Source: Flavobacterium amnicola
GTDB taxonomy: Bacteria > Bacteroidota > Bacteroidia > Flavobacteriales > Flavobacteriaceae
Length of the DNA: 64,000 nucleotides
Assembly (NCBI RefSeq): GCF_004122165.1
Contig: NZ_SBKO01000004.1
Span: forward strand, 124,001-188,000
Reading direction: 5' to 3'
Shown here: piece after piece, positions 1 through 8,927 of the stretch
Position numbering within the stretch: the first letter of the stretch is position 1
How the letters are laid out: the number at the start of each line of letters is the position of its first letter
Translations under genes and position numbers: made by a program
Notes under the pieces: generated by a model
Told to the model about the DNA's origin: nothing
Database searches by the model: none
What the model saw: the letters and a program-made list of their open reading frames with translations, nothing else

Positions 1-1031
1 CGGTTCAATAAATCCTTTTCTAAATCGAGATTGGAAACTTGGTCCGTATATTTCCCACCCCCCATTTCAACTTCAAAAATATTTTTACCCTTGCTAAAAT
101 CTTTTAATTCGTCTTCGGTATTTTTCAATTGCCCTTCCATAGCAATCAAGGTGCTATCTATAAATGCAATGGTATTGGTTGCAAATTGATTTTTAGCCTG
201 CAGTTGCCTCTTAATTAAATAATTAACTGTTCCATTAAGGTAATCAACCATTCTAGCCTTGTTGGTACCTTCCAATTTTAAATCAAGAATTGCAGAGGCT
301 CTGGCATCGTTTACGATATCTAAATTTTTAAAAGTATTAACTATTCCATTGAAATTAGCAAAGCGAATAAGATGAGAGGAACCTTCATAATAACCAGGGT
401 TTTTTGTCAATTGCAATTTGAAATGCAAAAATGGCAAAGCCACTTGTTGACCAATTCTATATTGCTTTTTAAACAACCCAATTGGTACTAGACAAGTACT
501 GGCAGTTTCAGTTTGATAATTATACAATGGCGCCGATTCACTTTCGAAATCGATACTCATTTCATAAACGGTTGGACTAATAAATTTGATAGTAATCAAA
601 TAGCCTTCCAATTGCGGCATATTGGTATTGGGATGTATCACAAAAGGAACTGCACCATATGCATCCTCAATATTATATTTCCCTTGACGCAAATATTCAA
701 TATAAAATTTTAAATCTTTAACCACCATTTCGTTATGCGAACGTGATTTTATTGTAGTCATTAAGGTTTGTACTTGATCGGAAGTTCCACCCCAATTAAA
801 AACCAAACTAGTATTGGAAGTAAAAAAAGGATTATTTTCCTCTTTAAAAGCAATTGTAGTATTAACTCCCCAAATTTTTTGCTTACGAACATTGACCTGA
901 TAAGCAATTGTAAATGCAATAATTAAGCTTATTAAAAACCATGGCCAATGACCCAAAATTTTTGTAAAAAAAGCTTTAAAGTCGAAGTTATTTTGGGCTT
1001 CGAAAAATGAAAAATCTTTTGTATCAAGCAT
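1..1031 (-). CDS. Wzc-like polysaccharide co-polymerase / tyrosine kinase, N-terminal part only
   Basis: The reading frame opens at an ATG at 1031 (MLDTKDFSFFEAQ) and runs off the left edge without a stop, giving about 343 residues. A membrane segment lies near residues 33-48 (WFLISLIIAFTIAYQV). A long periplasmic region follows, and residues around 280-330 look like coiled coil (GQLKNTEDELKDFSKGK). This matches the Wzz-type half of bacterial Wzc/GumC proteins, which control chain length and work with the outer-membrane exporter. The kinase half with its Walker motifs would lie outside the window. The Wza-like gene directly upstream, 8 bases away, is the expected partner. The kinase activity is inferred from this pairing, not seen. 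Confidence 0.85.
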   Translation of the reverse strand, partial: MLDTKDFSFFEAQNNFDFKAFFTKILGHWPWFLISLIIAFTIAYQVNVRKQKIWGVNTTIAFKEENNPFFTSNTSLVFNWGGTSDQVQTLMTTIKSRSHNEMVVKDLKFYIEYLRQGKYNIEDAYGAVPFVIHPNTNMPQLEGYLITIKFISPTVYEMSIDFESESAPLYNYQTETASTCLVPIGLFKKQYRIGQQVALPFLHFKLQLTKNPGYYEGSSHLIRFANFNGIVNTFKNLDIVNDARASAILDLKLEGTNKARMVDYLNGTVNYLIKRQLQAKNQFATNTIAFIDSTLIAMEGQLKNTEDELKDFSKGKNIFEVEMGGGKYTDQVSNLDLEKDLLN

Positions 1032-1039
1032 TTAATTGA

Positions 1040-1825
1040 TTATCTATTGATTAACAAATAAGTTGTAATCACCAAAGTTAATGCACTCAATATGGTGGTA
1101 AACGATTGCAGGCCATTGGTTCCAAACCCCCAAGTCTTCTGTTTTATGGGTTTTACATAAATGTAATCGTTGGGTTGAATATAATAGTAAGGCGATTTTA
1201 AAATTGCCGCGCTGGTTAAATCTACCGAATACATTTCGGTACCGTGTGGCAGTTGCCTAACAATGACAACATCTTTTCGATCGCCAGTAATTGTTACATC
1301 ACCACTATTGGCTATAGCTTCTAATATCGTTACTTTTTCTTGTAATATTGATTTTGTCCCTGGCGAAACAATCTCACCGTTTATGGTATATCGTAATCCT
1401 GCCAATTTTGCAATAACAAAAATATCAGCCTCTTTATTAAAATAGTCTGACAATAATTGCTTTTCAATTTTAACCCTAATTTCATCAAGTGTAAGTCCTA
1501 AAACAGCAACTTCTCCCAAAACAGGGATTCTAACATTCCCATGATCATCAACAGTGTATCCATCAAAATACAAACCATCTGCCGAAGTTGGACTTGCACC
1601 CGTTGTGGAAACATTAAACATTTCGACTAACTTTTGATCTAAGGCTTTTATCTTAATAGAAATAACATCATTCGACTGAACTCTATAGGGTTTTTGACTG
1701 GTTTGTTCTACTGAGCCTTGCTCTTTTTTTGAATCTCCTTGCAGATAAACGATATCTTTATGACTAATGCACGATGTCATTAACATCAAATAAAGAACAC
1801 ACAAGAAACTATATATTTTATACAT
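1040..1825 (-). CDS. Wza-like polysaccharide export outer-membrane lipoprotein
   Basis: This 261-residue protein has a lipoprotein signal (YLMLMTSC, Cys near residue 19). A polysaccharide-export domain follows (DVISIKIKALDQ; GYTVDDHGNVRIPVLGEV), then a SLBB-like segment (YTINGEIVSPGTKS) and a C-terminal membrane helix (LSALTLVITTYLLI). Proteins of this family form the outer-membrane channel for capsule or exopolysaccharide. The frame can be extended eight codons to a TTG, but the ATG at 1825 places the signal peptide correctly and follows a TAnnTTTG box, so it is preferred. It is transcribed with the Wzc-like gene downstream. Confidence 0.93.
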   Translation of the reverse strand: MYKIYSFLCVLYLMLMTSCISHKDIVYLQGDSKKEQGSVEQTSQKPYRVQSNDVISIKIKALDQKLVEMFNVSTTGASPTSADGLYFDGYTVDDHGNVRIPVLGEVAVLGLTLDEIRVKIEKQLLSDYFNKEADIFVIAKLAGLRYTINGEIVSPGTKSILQEKVTILEAIANSGDVTITGDRKDVVIVRQLPHGTEMYSVDLTSAAILKSPYYYIQPNDYIYVKPIKQKTWGFGTNGLQSFTTILSALTLVITTYLLINR

Positions 1826-1846
1826 TTTTAAGACTAATTTGGGAAA

Positions 1847-1854
1847 CAAATATA
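1847..1854 (-). promoter_or_regulatory. Candidate -7 promoter box for the polysaccharide export genes
   Basis: TATATTTG on the minus strand fits the Bacteroidetes -7 consensus TAnnTTTG and lies 21 bases before the ATG at 1825. I see no clear TTG at the -33 distance, so this rests on one element. Confidence 0.4.
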
Positions 1855-1898
1855 GTTTTTCATTTTTAATTATAAAACCTTAAACCTAATAAATTCAA

Positions 1899-2519
1899 TC
1901 AATTGCTTTTTAAAGAATTCTCAAATGGAATTCGGTTTACAATACTTCTTCCTAAAGTAACTTCATCAGCATATTCTAATTCGTCACCAACTGAAATTCC
2001 TCTAGCTATCGTTGATGTTTTTATATCAAAATCTTTTAGTTGCTTGTAAATATAAAAATTGGTGGTATCGCCTTCCATTGTTGAGCTTAACGCGAATATA
2101 ATTTCTTCTACTTCGCTCATTTTTACTTTATCCACCAAAGTTGCGATATTCAACTGACTTGGTCCTACCCCATCAATGGGAGAAATTTTCCCTCCAAGGA
2201 CGTGATAAATCCCTCGAAATTGCCCCGTATTTTCAATAGCCATGACATCGCGAATGTCTTCCACAACGCAAATAATGTTGTGATTTCTGTTTTGATTTGA
2301 GCAAATTTCACAAACCTCAACATCGGAAATATTATGACAGGACTTGCAAAACTTAATTTCTTCCCGCATTTGCAACAAAGACTTTGCTAAAAAATCAGTT
2401 TGTTCCAAAGGTTGTTTTAACAAATGAAGTAGTAATCGCAATGCCGTACGCTTGCCTATTCCGGGCAATTGGGCCATTTCATTTACGGCACGTTCTAATA
2501 ATTTTGAAGAAAAATCCAT
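1899..2519 (-). CDS. recR: Recombination protein RecR
   Basis: This 206-residue protein has the family's usual length when started at the ATG at 2519 ([12 protein letters not shown]). It shows the helix-hairpin-helix [12 protein letters not shown] (residues 18-29), a four-cysteine zinc finger (Cys58, Cys61, Cys70, Cys73) and a Toprim domain ([15 protein letters not shown]; later [16 protein letters not shown]). RecR acts with RecO, and in some species RecF, to load RecA at single-strand gaps. The frame can be extended 32 codons upstream, but that stretch is repetitive AT-rich DNA and holds the promoter box, so I reject it. Confidence 0.97.
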   Translation of the reverse strand: MDFSSKLLERAVNEMAQLPGIGKRTALRLLLHLLKQPLEQTDFLAKSLLQMREEIKFCKSCHNISDVEVCEICSNQNRNHNIICVVEDIRDVMAIENTGQFRGIYHVLGGKISPIDGVGPSQLNIATLVDKVKMSEVEEIIFALSSTMEGDTTNFYIYKQLKDFDIKTSTIARGISVGDELEYADEVTLGRSIVNRIPFENSLKSN

Positions 2520-2523
2520 ACGG

Positions 2524-2531
2524 CAAAAGTA
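2524..2531 (-). promoter_or_regulatory. Candidate -7 promoter box just before recR
   Basis: TACTTTTG on the minus strand matches TAnnTTTG. Only CCGT separates it from the recR ATG, so a transcript started here would have almost no leader. No good -33 element is visible. Confidence 0.4.
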
Positions 2532-2532
2532 G

Positions 2533-2562
2533 TTAATTTGAAAATTACTTAATTTGAAAATT
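2533..2562. repeat. Short AT-rich direct repeat upstream of recR
   Basis: The word TTAATTTGAAAATT occurs twice, at 2533-2546 and 2549-2562, followed by TTGAAGATT. It lies between the divergent recR and symporter starts. It resembles one arm of the internally periodic hairpins seen elsewhere in this window, but no facing arm is present. Confidence 0.6.
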
Positions 2563-2605
2563 TGAAGATTATTTATGTAAATTGGCACCATAAAAACGAA
2601 AACCC

Positions 2606-4102
2606 ATGACGCCATTTGCCATTTTAACGCTAATCATCATTTATTTTGGATTATTATTTTTCATTTCTCATGTCATGAGTAAAAATGACAGTGGAAATGA
2701 CGCTTTTTTTAAAGCCAATAAAAATTCAAAATGGTACTTGGTTGCTTTCGGGATGATTGGAACAGCACTTTCAGGTGTGACTTTTATTTCGGTACCGGGC
2801 GAAGTTGGAAATCCTGATTTACAGTTTAAATATTTTCAGTTCGTATTGGGAAATGCCATTGGTTTTATCGTAGTAGCAACGGTTTTACTTCCTTTGTATT
2901 ACCGTATGAACTTAACTTCCATCTATGGATACATCGAGCAACGATTAGGAAAGACCAGTTATAAAACAGCCGCTTCAATTTTCTTAATCAGTCGTACTAT
3001 TGGTTCGGCTTTTCGATTGTATTTGGTTGTGATTGTTTTGCAACGTTATGTGTTTGATTATTACGGAATCCCTTTTACCGTTACCGTTTTCCTATCACTT
3101 TTATTGATTTTTGCTTATACTTACAAAGGAGGATTAAAAACCATTATTATCACTGATACTTTACAAACTTTCTTTTTGGTTTCCTCTGTATTTTTAACCA
3201 TTTTCTTTATTTGCAAAAGTCTTGATTTGGGGGTAATACAAGCATTTGAAACCGTAAAGGAAAGCAACTATTCTAAAATTTTCTTTTTTGACGACTTTTT
3301 AAAAGGGAATTATTTTTGGAAACAAATTTTGGGTGGAATATTCGTAACTATTGCGATGGTTGGTCTTGATCAAGATTTAATGCAGAAAAATTTAAGTTGT
3401 GCCAATATTGGCGAAGCCCAAAAAAACATGTTCACTTTTACGGGAATCTTTGTGATCATAAATATATTTTTCTTGAGTGTTGGAGCTTTATTGTATATGT
3501 ATGCTGAGAAAAACGGAATTTCAGTTCCTATGGTGGATGATGTGGCACGAACCGACTTTTTATTCCCAGAAATAGCCTTAAAATCGTTGGGTTTAATTCC
3601 CGCTATTGTTTTTTTATTGGGATTAACCGCAGCCACATTTGCCACAACTGATTCGGCTTTAACAGCCTTGACCACATCTTTTTGTGTCGACTTTTTAGGA
3701 ATGGAAAAAAGTGAAAACATTAACAATCCGAACATTGTTAAAACAAGACACCTGGTTCACATTGGCTTTTCCTTTTTAATGTTTTTAGTGATTGTGTTTT
3801 TTAATGCTGTAAATGATGCATCGGTAGTGAAAATGATTTTTAAAATCGCATCGTATACTTACGGTCCACTTTTAGGTTTGTACGCTTTTGGATTGTTTAT
3901 GAAAACCAAAACGGTGAACGACAAACTGGTGCCGTTTATTTGTTTGATTTCGCCAATAATATGTTATTTTATTTCGACTTATTCTGCAGAATGGTTAGGA
4001 GGCTATACGATTGCGGAAGAATTAATCATCATCAACGGATTGATTACTTTTATTGGGTTATTGTGTATTAGTAAGCCAGCGACGGGAGAAACCAGATTCT
4101 AA
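2606..4102 (+). CDS. Sodium:solute symporter family protein
   Basis: This 498-residue, very hydrophobic protein has about 13 membrane segments. It begins with [15 protein letters not shown] and has the early loop [18 protein letters not shown] typical of the SSS family (PutP, PanF, SGLT relatives), followed by further conserved helices such as [17 protein letters not shown]. These transporters use a sodium gradient to import sugars, amino acids, vitamins or organic anions. The substrate cannot be told from sequence. It diverges from recR and has no obvious functional neighbour. Confidence 0.92.
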   Translation: MTPFAILTLIIIYFGLLFFISHVMSKNDSGNDAFFKANKNSKWYLVAFGMIGTALSGVTFISVPGEVGNPDLQFKYFQFVLGNAIGFIVVATVLLPLYYRMNLTSIYGYIEQRLGKTSYKTAASIFLISRTIGSAFRLYLVVIVLQRYVFDYYGIPFTVTVFLSLLLIFAYTYKGGLKTIIITDTLQTFFLVSSVFLTIFFICKSLDLGVIQAFETVKESNYSKIFFFDDFLKGNYFWKQILGGIFVTIAMVGLDQDLMQKNLSCANIGEAQKNMFTFTGIFVIINIFFLSVGALLYMYAEKNGISVPMVDDVARTDFLFPEIALKSLGLIPAIVFLLGLTAATFATTDSALTALTTSFCVDFLGMEKSENINNPNIVKTRHLVHIGFSFLMFLVIVFFNAVNDASVVKMIFKIASYTYGPLLGLYAFGLFMKTKTVNDKLVPFICLISPIICYFISTYSAEWLGGYTIAEELIIINGLITFIGLLCISKPATGETRF

Positions 4103-4103
4103 A

Positions 4104-4211
4104 TAGCCCCGATAGCAATGGAAATCCTGTCTTTGCGAAAACCGAATGCTCTTTGTGAGATTACAACGTTCCTCGCAATGACAGATTGAAATGGATAGCG
4201 GGATTAGCTCC
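4104..4211. repeat. Composite intergenic repeat element
   Basis: The flanks TAGCCCCGATAGCAATGGAA (from 4104) and GGATAGCGGGATTAGCTCC (to 4211) resemble halves of a dispersed Flavobacterium intergenic element and loosely match the one at 29663-29766. Between them, on the minus strand at 4151-4183, is a second repeat-like word (TGTCATTGCGAGGAACG...ATCTCACAAAG). It lies between the convergent symporter and CoA-binding genes. I recall such words as common in Bacteroidetes spacers, but copy number was not checked. Confidence 0.5.
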
Positions 4212-4216
4212 TCATT

Positions 4217-4582
4217 TTAATACTGATTAGTAGCCAACAACACCAAGGTACAAGCGACTTCTACTTTAATTCCGTTGGCTTTTAGCAACTGATAAAACTC
4301 AGGATTTTCGGTACCCGGATTAAAAATCACTCGTTTGGGTTTGGTTTCCAAAATGTAGTTATAATAGTCGCGTTGACGTGTTGGATTAAGATACAACGTC
4401 ACGGTATTGATATTAGAAAGCGGAATTTGCTTCGTATTGATTTTAATTCCAGCTACTTCCCCCGTATTTTGACCAATTGCAATTACCGAATGCCCTTTTT
4501 CAACTAGATTAGTAACCGCCATAAAAGCATAACGATCTGGTTTTGTGGAAGCACCCAGTACTACCGTTTTTTTATTGTTCAT
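4217..4582 (-). CDS. CoA-binding domain protein (YccU-like)
   Basis: This 121-residue protein, started at the ATG at 4582 (MNNKKTVVLGAST), is a single Rossmann-type CoA-binding domain. It has the nucleotide-binding strand TVVLGASTKPDRYAFMA, the phrase GHSVIAIGQNTGEVAGI and the later KRVIFNPGTENPEFY. Its relatives are stand-alone CoA-binding proteins homologous to part of succinyl-CoA ligase alpha, and their physiological role is not settled. An upstream TTG extension is rejected because it overlaps a TACTTTTG promoter-like box. It is monocistronic and convergent with the symporter. Confidence 0.88.
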   Translation of the reverse strand: MNNKKTVVLGASTKPDRYAFMAVTNLVEKGHSVIAIGQNTGEVAGIKINTKQIPLSNINTVTLYLNPTRQRDYYNYILETKPKRVIFNPGTENPEFYQLLKANGIKVEVACTLVLLATNQY

Positions 4583-4679
4583 TTTGTATTTATTTTTTAC
4601 AAAAGTACTCAAAATTGTAGCTTTAGGTAAATTTATCTATATTTAACATTTTAATAAATTTTATAGCATTTCAAACCAA

Positions 4680-4687
4680 TAATTTTG
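4680..4687 (+). promoter_or_regulatory. Candidate -7 promoter box for the MarC-family gene
   Basis: TAATTTTG matches TAnnTTTG and lies 10 bases before the ATG at 4698. The -33 element is not clear. Confidence 0.4.
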
Positions 4688-4697
4688 TAAAAAAACC

Positions 4698-5333
4698 ATG
4701 GATTTATTCTTTTACATTTTCGCCGCCTTATTCTCTGTATTAAACCCGATTGGTGCCATTCCGGTCTTTGTGGGATTAACACAAGACTATACCAAACCTG
4801 AGTTAAATAAAACCGCATTATGGACCGCCATCAATGTGTTTATTATATTAGTAGTTTCTTATTTTATTGGTGAATATGTACTGCGTTTTTTCGGAATTAG
4901 TTTGGAAGCCTTGCGAATCGCTGGTGGTCTTATTATTGCGAATTCTGGTTTTGGATTACTTTCTGGGAAAGTCAAAAAACGCAAAGGAATTAATAAAAAA
5001 GTAGAAAGCGAAGCGCAAGAAAAACAAGCTATCGCCTTAACACCTTTAGCCATGCCTTTATTGGCAGGACCGGGTTCCATTTCATTATTAATTGCTTTTT
5101 ATCAAGAACACAACAATATAGCTGCTATAAGTATTGCCATTGGCGCCATTTTGGCGGTGGCACTTTCGATTTATTTAGTATTAAATAGCGCACATTATTT
5201 AGTGAAATACCTTGGAGAATCCGGAATTGTAGCGATCTCAAGAATTGTTGGTTTCTTTGTCATTGCCATTGGAATTCAGTATATCGTAAATGCCGTATTA
5301 AAAATTATTGAAGTCAGTCACATTTTAAAATAA
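4698..5333 (+). CDS. MarC family integral membrane protein
   Basis: This 211-residue protein has six predicted membrane segments. It carries the family signature near the N-terminus (ALFSVLNPIGAIPVFVGLT), the second motif RIAGGLIIANSGFGLL and the central ALTPLAMPLLAGPGSISLLI. MarC/UPF0056 proteins sit in the inner membrane. Some relatives are proposed amino-acid exporters, and the old link to multiple antibiotic resistance is not supported for E. coli MarC. Function here is unassigned. A strong hairpin terminator follows the stop. Confidence 0.92.
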   Translation: MDLFFYIFAALFSVLNPIGAIPVFVGLTQDYTKPELNKTALWTAINVFIILVVSYFIGEYVLRFFGISLEALRIAGGLIIANSGFGLLSGKVKKRKGINKKVESEAQEKQAIALTPLAMPLLAGPGSISLLIAFYQEHNNIAAISIAIGAILAVALSIYLVLNSAHYLVKYLGESGIVAISRIVGFFVIAIGIQYIVNAVLKIIEVSHILK

Positions 5334-5363
5334 AAAAAATCCGAGTAGTACTCGGATTTTTTG
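5334..5363. terminator. Bidirectional intrinsic terminator
   Basis: The arms ATCCGAGTA and TACTCGGAT form a perfect stem flanked by A and T runs on both sides. It lies between the convergent MarC and citrulline-hydrolase genes and should serve both. Confidence 0.9.
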
Positions 5364-5381
5364 TTTTAGTTCATTTGCCTT

Positions 5382-6317
5382 TTATTCGTTAGGCAAAAAT
5401 ATTTCAGCCATCATACAACGAGCACTTCCGCCCCCACAGGCTTCAATAGTGTCTAATGAAGCATGCAAAATCGTCACATGTTCTTCCAGTTGTGCAATTT
5501 GTTTTTTAGTTAAACTGCTATAAGCAGAAGAGCTCATTACCAAATACCTTCTATCGTCGGCACCTTTAACTTCCAACATATTTCCGGCAAAGTTATTCAC
5601 TTGTTCTTCTGTGATCAGAATTACTTCTTTATCATCGCCACGCAAACTATCCAAGACCATTTTGCGTTCTTTTTTATCATCGATACTATCGGCACAAATC
5701 ACTGCAAAAGTTTCTCCAATGGTCATCATGACATTGGTATGGTAAATCAATTTACGCTCTCCATGTACGGTTTGAAACGCTTCAAAAATAACGGGCGTAA
5801 ATTCGAAATCTTCACAAAACTCGATAAACAATTCCTCATCGGCTCGAGAAGACAAAGCGCAATAGGCTTTCCCGTTTTGTCGGTCTAAAACGATACTTCC
5901 TGTACCTTCCAAAAAGATATTATCGTCTTCTGCCGAAGTATAATCGACTACATTTTCAATAACGAATCCTTTTTCTTCTAATAAATCTAAAATTTCTTCG
6001 CGACGTTCCAATCTTCTGTTTTCGGCAAACATAGGATACAAAGCCACATCGCCATTCTCATGAAACGAAATCCAATTGTTTGGAAAAACACTGTCGGGAG
6101 TATCCGAATCTTTCGAATCATCAACAACCGTAACTTCTACTCCAACCGACCTTAATTTTTCTACAAAAGCATCAAATTCTTGTTGGGCTTTGGCATTTAC
6201 AGTAGCTGGCAATAATCCGTCAAGTACTTTTTGGTAGTAATTATTAACAGACGTTTGCTCATTCATACGGAAAGCTACCGGACGAATCATCAAGATTGCA
6301 TTGGTGGTTTGATTCAT
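5382..6317 (-). CDS. ctlX: Citrulline utilization hydrolase CtlX-type (arginine deiminase-related)
   Basis: This 311-residue protein belongs to the guanidino-group-modifying (amidinotransferase/deiminase) superfamily. Visible motifs are IRPVAFRMNEQT at the N-terminus, VFPNNWISFHENG, the catalytic-His region YHTNVMMTIGETF and the C-terminal catalytic Cys301 in GGGSARCMMAEI. The length and motifs fit the CtlX branch, linked to citrulline breakdown to ornithine, rather than classical ArcA. It starts 2 bases after the arginase stop and is almost certainly co-transcribed with it. Substrate assignment is by family resemblance only. Confidence 0.85.
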   Translation of the reverse strand: MNQTTNAILMIRPVAFRMNEQTSVNNYYQKVLDGLLPATVNAKAQQEFDAFVEKLRSVGVEVTVVDDSKDSDTPDSVFPNNWISFHENGDVALYPMFAENRRLERREEILDLLEEKGFVIENVVDYTSAEDDNIFLEGTGSIVLDRQNGKAYCALSSRADEELFIEFCEDFEFTPVIFEAFQTVHGERKLIYHTNVMMTIGETFAVICADSIDDKKERKMVLDSLRGDDKEVILITEEQVNNFAGNMLEVKGADDRRYLVMSSSAYSSLTKKQIAQLEEHVTILHASLDTIEACGGGSARCMMAEIFLPNE

Positions 6318-6318
6318 T

Positions 6319-7275
6319 TTATTTGTTTTTTATTGCATTGGTTACCGCTTCAAGAATATCAAGGGTGACTTCTGCCATGGTGTTTTCTTTTTCGTCAAGA
6401 CACGGATTTACTTCCACAATTTCGACACAAATGGTTTTAGGAAGTGTTGACATGGCTACCATTAATTCCTTCGCTTCTTGTGGTGTAATTCCATTTGGCA
6501 CCGGAGTTCCCGTTCCATGTGAGGTTAAATTCGGATCCATTGAATCGACATCGAAAGTTACGTAAATAATATCACAATCTTTTAGTCTTTCTTGGATTCC
6601 GTCTACAATGGCTTGCACTCCTTTTGTTCTGACATCCTGCACGGTAAACCACTTCATTCCGAATTGATTGATGACCGCTTCTTCCTGCTCTTCTGTATCG
6701 CGAACGGCTACATAAACCACATCATCAGGATGAATTTTTTGAAGGGTATTCCCCACATTTTTCAATTGATTCCATAACGTTTCCGTTTCCGAATCGATAT
6801 CGTTAATCTTACACTCTAGATTGTCAATATTCATCACCGAAGCCAAAGGCATTCCGTGCATATTTCCAGATGGCGTGGTATAAGGCGTATGGATATCAGC
6901 ATGTGCATCAATCCAAACCGCACCCAATCGTTTATCAGGGAAAGCCGATTTGATTCCGGCAATCGTTCCACCCGCAGAACCGTGATCGGCGGCTAAAATA
7001 ATTGGAAAAGTATTTCCTTTTAAAAGGGTAATCATTTTGGCATTCAGCTCTTCGTAAATGGCAAGCAATCCGTCAATTCGTTTGGCAAACGGAAAATTGG
7101 TTTGTTTATCTAGATATCCATTTACATTTTGAATTTTATCGATGGCATTTTCACCAAAAATAAAACTCCCTCTTTTTCTTGCAGCTGTTATAATGGCATC
7201 TGGCCCCAAAGATGCACCACGTGTCCCTGCTGTAATTTCTGATTTATTAATTAAAAAAGTAACATTTGTACTCAT
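6319..7275 (-). CDS. Arginase / ureohydrolase family protein
   Basis: This 318-residue ureohydrolase has the binuclear manganese motifs: ADHGSAGG with His98, WIDAHADIHTP (Asp123, His125, Asp127) and TFDVDSMDPN. The C-terminal ICVEIVEVNPCLDE also fits. Arginase hydrolyses arginine to ornithine and urea; agmatinase or formiminoglutamase activity would share these motifs. Arginase is favoured because the downstream gene is a citrulline hydrolase that also yields ornithine, so the pair looks like an arginine/citrulline catabolic operon. No urease genes are in the window. Confidence 0.88.
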   Translation of the reverse strand: MSTNVTFLINKSEITAGTRGASLGPDAIITAARKRGSFIFGENAIDKIQNVNGYLDKQTNFPFAKRIDGLLAIYEELNAKMITLLKGNTFPIILAADHGSAGGTIAGIKSAFPDKRLGAVWIDAHADIHTPYTTPSGNMHGMPLASVMNIDNLECKINDIDSETETLWNQLKNVGNTLQKIHPDDVVYVAVRDTEEQEEAVINQFGMKWFTVQDVRTKGVQAIVDGIQERLKDCDIIYVTFDVDSMDPNLTSHGTGTPVPNGITPQEAKELMVAMSTLPKTICVEIVEVNPCLDEKENTMAEVTLDILEAVTNAIKNK

Positions 7276-7338
7276 AAATTGTTGATTTGATGCTATAGTT
7301 TAAAAACTATTTGATCGTTTAGTTTGTTCACAAATATA

Positions 7339-7369
7339 AAAAAAAAGCCTCTCTAAAAGAGAAGCTTTC
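7339..7369 (-). terminator. Intrinsic terminator of gltA
   Basis: On the minus strand, GCTTCTC and GAGAGGC form a stem around a TTTTA loop, followed by eight T residues. It lies 20-50 bases after the gltA stop. The T run leads straight into TATATTTG (7331-7338), a possible -7 box for the arginase gene. Confidence 0.85.
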
Positions 7370-7389
7370 TTGGTATTTAATTTTTGAAA

Positions 7390-8673
7390 TTATCTTTTGT
7401 CCATTGGCGCAAAATCACGTAACGGATGTCCAGTATAAACTTGACGTGGACGACCGATTGGCTCTTTGTTAACACGCATTTCTTTCCATTGTGCGATCCA
7501 ACCCGGAAGACGACCAATTGCGAATAATACCGTAAACATATCGGTTGGAATTCCTAAAGCACGGTAAATAATTCCCGAGTAGAAATCTACGTTTGGATAT
7601 AATTTTCTTTCTACGAAATAAGGATCAACCAACGCCGATTCTTCTAATTTTTTAGCAATTGCCAAAATTGGATCGTTTACTCCTAGTTCTGCTAATACTT
7701 CATCGGCTGCTTTTTTGATGATTTTAGCACGCGGATCGAAGTTTTTGTATACTCGGTGTCCGAATCCCATCAAACGGAACTCGTCATTTTTGTCTTTTGC
7801 TTTTGCTAAGTACTTATCGGCATCACCACCATCTTTTTGAATCGCTTCTAACATTTCAAGTACCGCTTGGTTAGCACCACCGTGAAGTGGTCCCCAAAGC
7901 GCAGAAACTCCGGCTGAAATTGAAGCAAACAATCCAGCATGAGAAGAACCTACCATTCTAACAGTTGAAGTCGAACAGTTTTGCTCGTGATCGGCATGAA
8001 GGATAAATAATTTATCCAACGCCGCAACAACAGTTGGATTGATTTTGTATGGTCCTGTAGGTAATTCAAACATCAAACGCATGAAGTTTTCTACATAGCC
8101 TTTGGTGTTGTCATAATAATTTAATGGGTATCCCATCGATTTTCTGTAGGTCCAAGTTGCTAATACCAAGAATTTACCCATGGTTTTGCAAATAGCCTCA
8201 TACATTTCTTTTTCGTTTTCAACGTTTACCACTTTTGGATTAAACGCTGTTAACGCACTTGTTAACGAAGACAACACTCCCATTGGATGGGCTGTTTTTG
8301 GAAAACCATCAATGATGTTTTTCATTTCTTCATTTACTAAAGTATATTTTCGAATATTGGTTTCGAAGTGTTCTAGTTGTGCTTTAGTAGGTAATTCACC
8401 AAAAATTACTAAATACGATACTTCAAGAAAATCTGCTTTATCCGCTAAATCTTCAATAGAATATCCACGGTAACGAAGAATTCCTTCCTCACCATCTAAA
8501 AAAGTAATATCACTTTTACAAACGCCTGAATTCTTGTATCCTGGATCGTAAGTAATGGCTCCTGATAAATCTCTTAATTTACTAATATCGATAGCGGTTT
8601 CGTTCTCACTTCCAACCATTACTGGAAGTTCATACTTGTTGCCATCAATTTCTACTATTGCTGTTTTTGACAT
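7390..8673 (-). CDS. gltA: Citrate synthase
   Basis: This 427-residue protein is the length of a bacterial type II (hexameric) citrate synthase. Motifs are GILRYRGYSIEDLA, the active-site His region LWGPLHGGANQAV, MGFGHRVYKNFDPRA with its conserved His and Arg, and VDFYSGIIYRALGIP with the catalytic Asp. It condenses oxaloacetate and acetyl-CoA in the first step of the TCA cycle. It stands alone with its own promoter box and terminator. Confidence 0.98.
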   Translation of the reverse strand: MSKTAIVEIDGNKYELPVMVGSENETAIDISKLRDLSGAITYDPGYKNSGVCKSDITFLDGEEGILRYRGYSIEDLADKADFLEVSYLVIFGELPTKAQLEHFETNIRKYTLVNEEMKNIIDGFPKTAHPMGVLSSLTSALTAFNPKVVNVENEKEMYEAICKTMGKFLVLATWTYRKSMGYPLNYYDNTKGYVENFMRLMFELPTGPYKINPTVVAALDKLFILHADHEQNCSTSTVRMVGSSHAGLFASISAGVSALWGPLHGGANQAVLEMLEAIQKDGGDADKYLAKAKDKNDEFRLMGFGHRVYKNFDPRAKIIKKAADEVLAELGVNDPILAIAKKLEESALVDPYFVERKLYPNVDFYSGIIYRALGIPTDMFTVLFAIGRLPGWIAQWKEMRVNKEPIGRPRQVYTGHPLRDFAPMDKR

Positions 8674-8711
8674 AATATAACTTGGGATTTAATCTAAAAT
8701 ATATAATTTAA

Positions 8712-8719
8712 CAAATCTA
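8712..8719 (-). promoter_or_regulatory. Candidate -7 promoter box of gltA
   Basis: TAGATTTG on the minus strand fits TAnnTTTG, 38 bases before the gltA ATG. The -33 region is T-rich but lacks a clear TTG. Confidence 0.4.
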
Positions 8720-8892
8720 TGAAATTATGTATTAAATAAAAAAGTTTTACTGAAACGTTTTCGTTAAATCTTTGATAAAAAACAAAAATCTTCTTGAAAC
8801 TTCGCCAAGTTTTTTCATTAGGTCATAAATTTACATTTACTACTTTAAAGACATTTGCAATTCTATTTCCAAAAAGAAAGACAATTCACTTA

Positions 8893-8927
8893 TTTTGAAG
8901 CTAATACATATAAATATGTTAATTTTG
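8893..8927 (+). promoter_or_regulatory. Bacteroidetes-type promoter
   Basis: TTTTG (8893-8897) and TAATTTTG (8920-8927) are separated by 22 bases, within the range known for Flavobacterium sigma-A promoters. The ATG of the next gene is 50 bases downstream. Confidence 0.65.

Noticed and set aside
1..1825. A complete capsule or exopolysaccharide gene cluster
   Set aside because: Only a truncated Wzc-like gene and the Wza-like gene are in the window; no glycosyltransferases are seen. The flippase fragment at the far right is 62 kb away.
3370..3735. A 121-codon open frame antisense to the symporter gene
   Set aside because: It lies wholly within a strongly supported gene on the other strand, has no family resemblance and no promoter. 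It is a by-product of codon composition. The same holds for the antisense frames at 10565-11041, 5601-5888 and 55871-56278.
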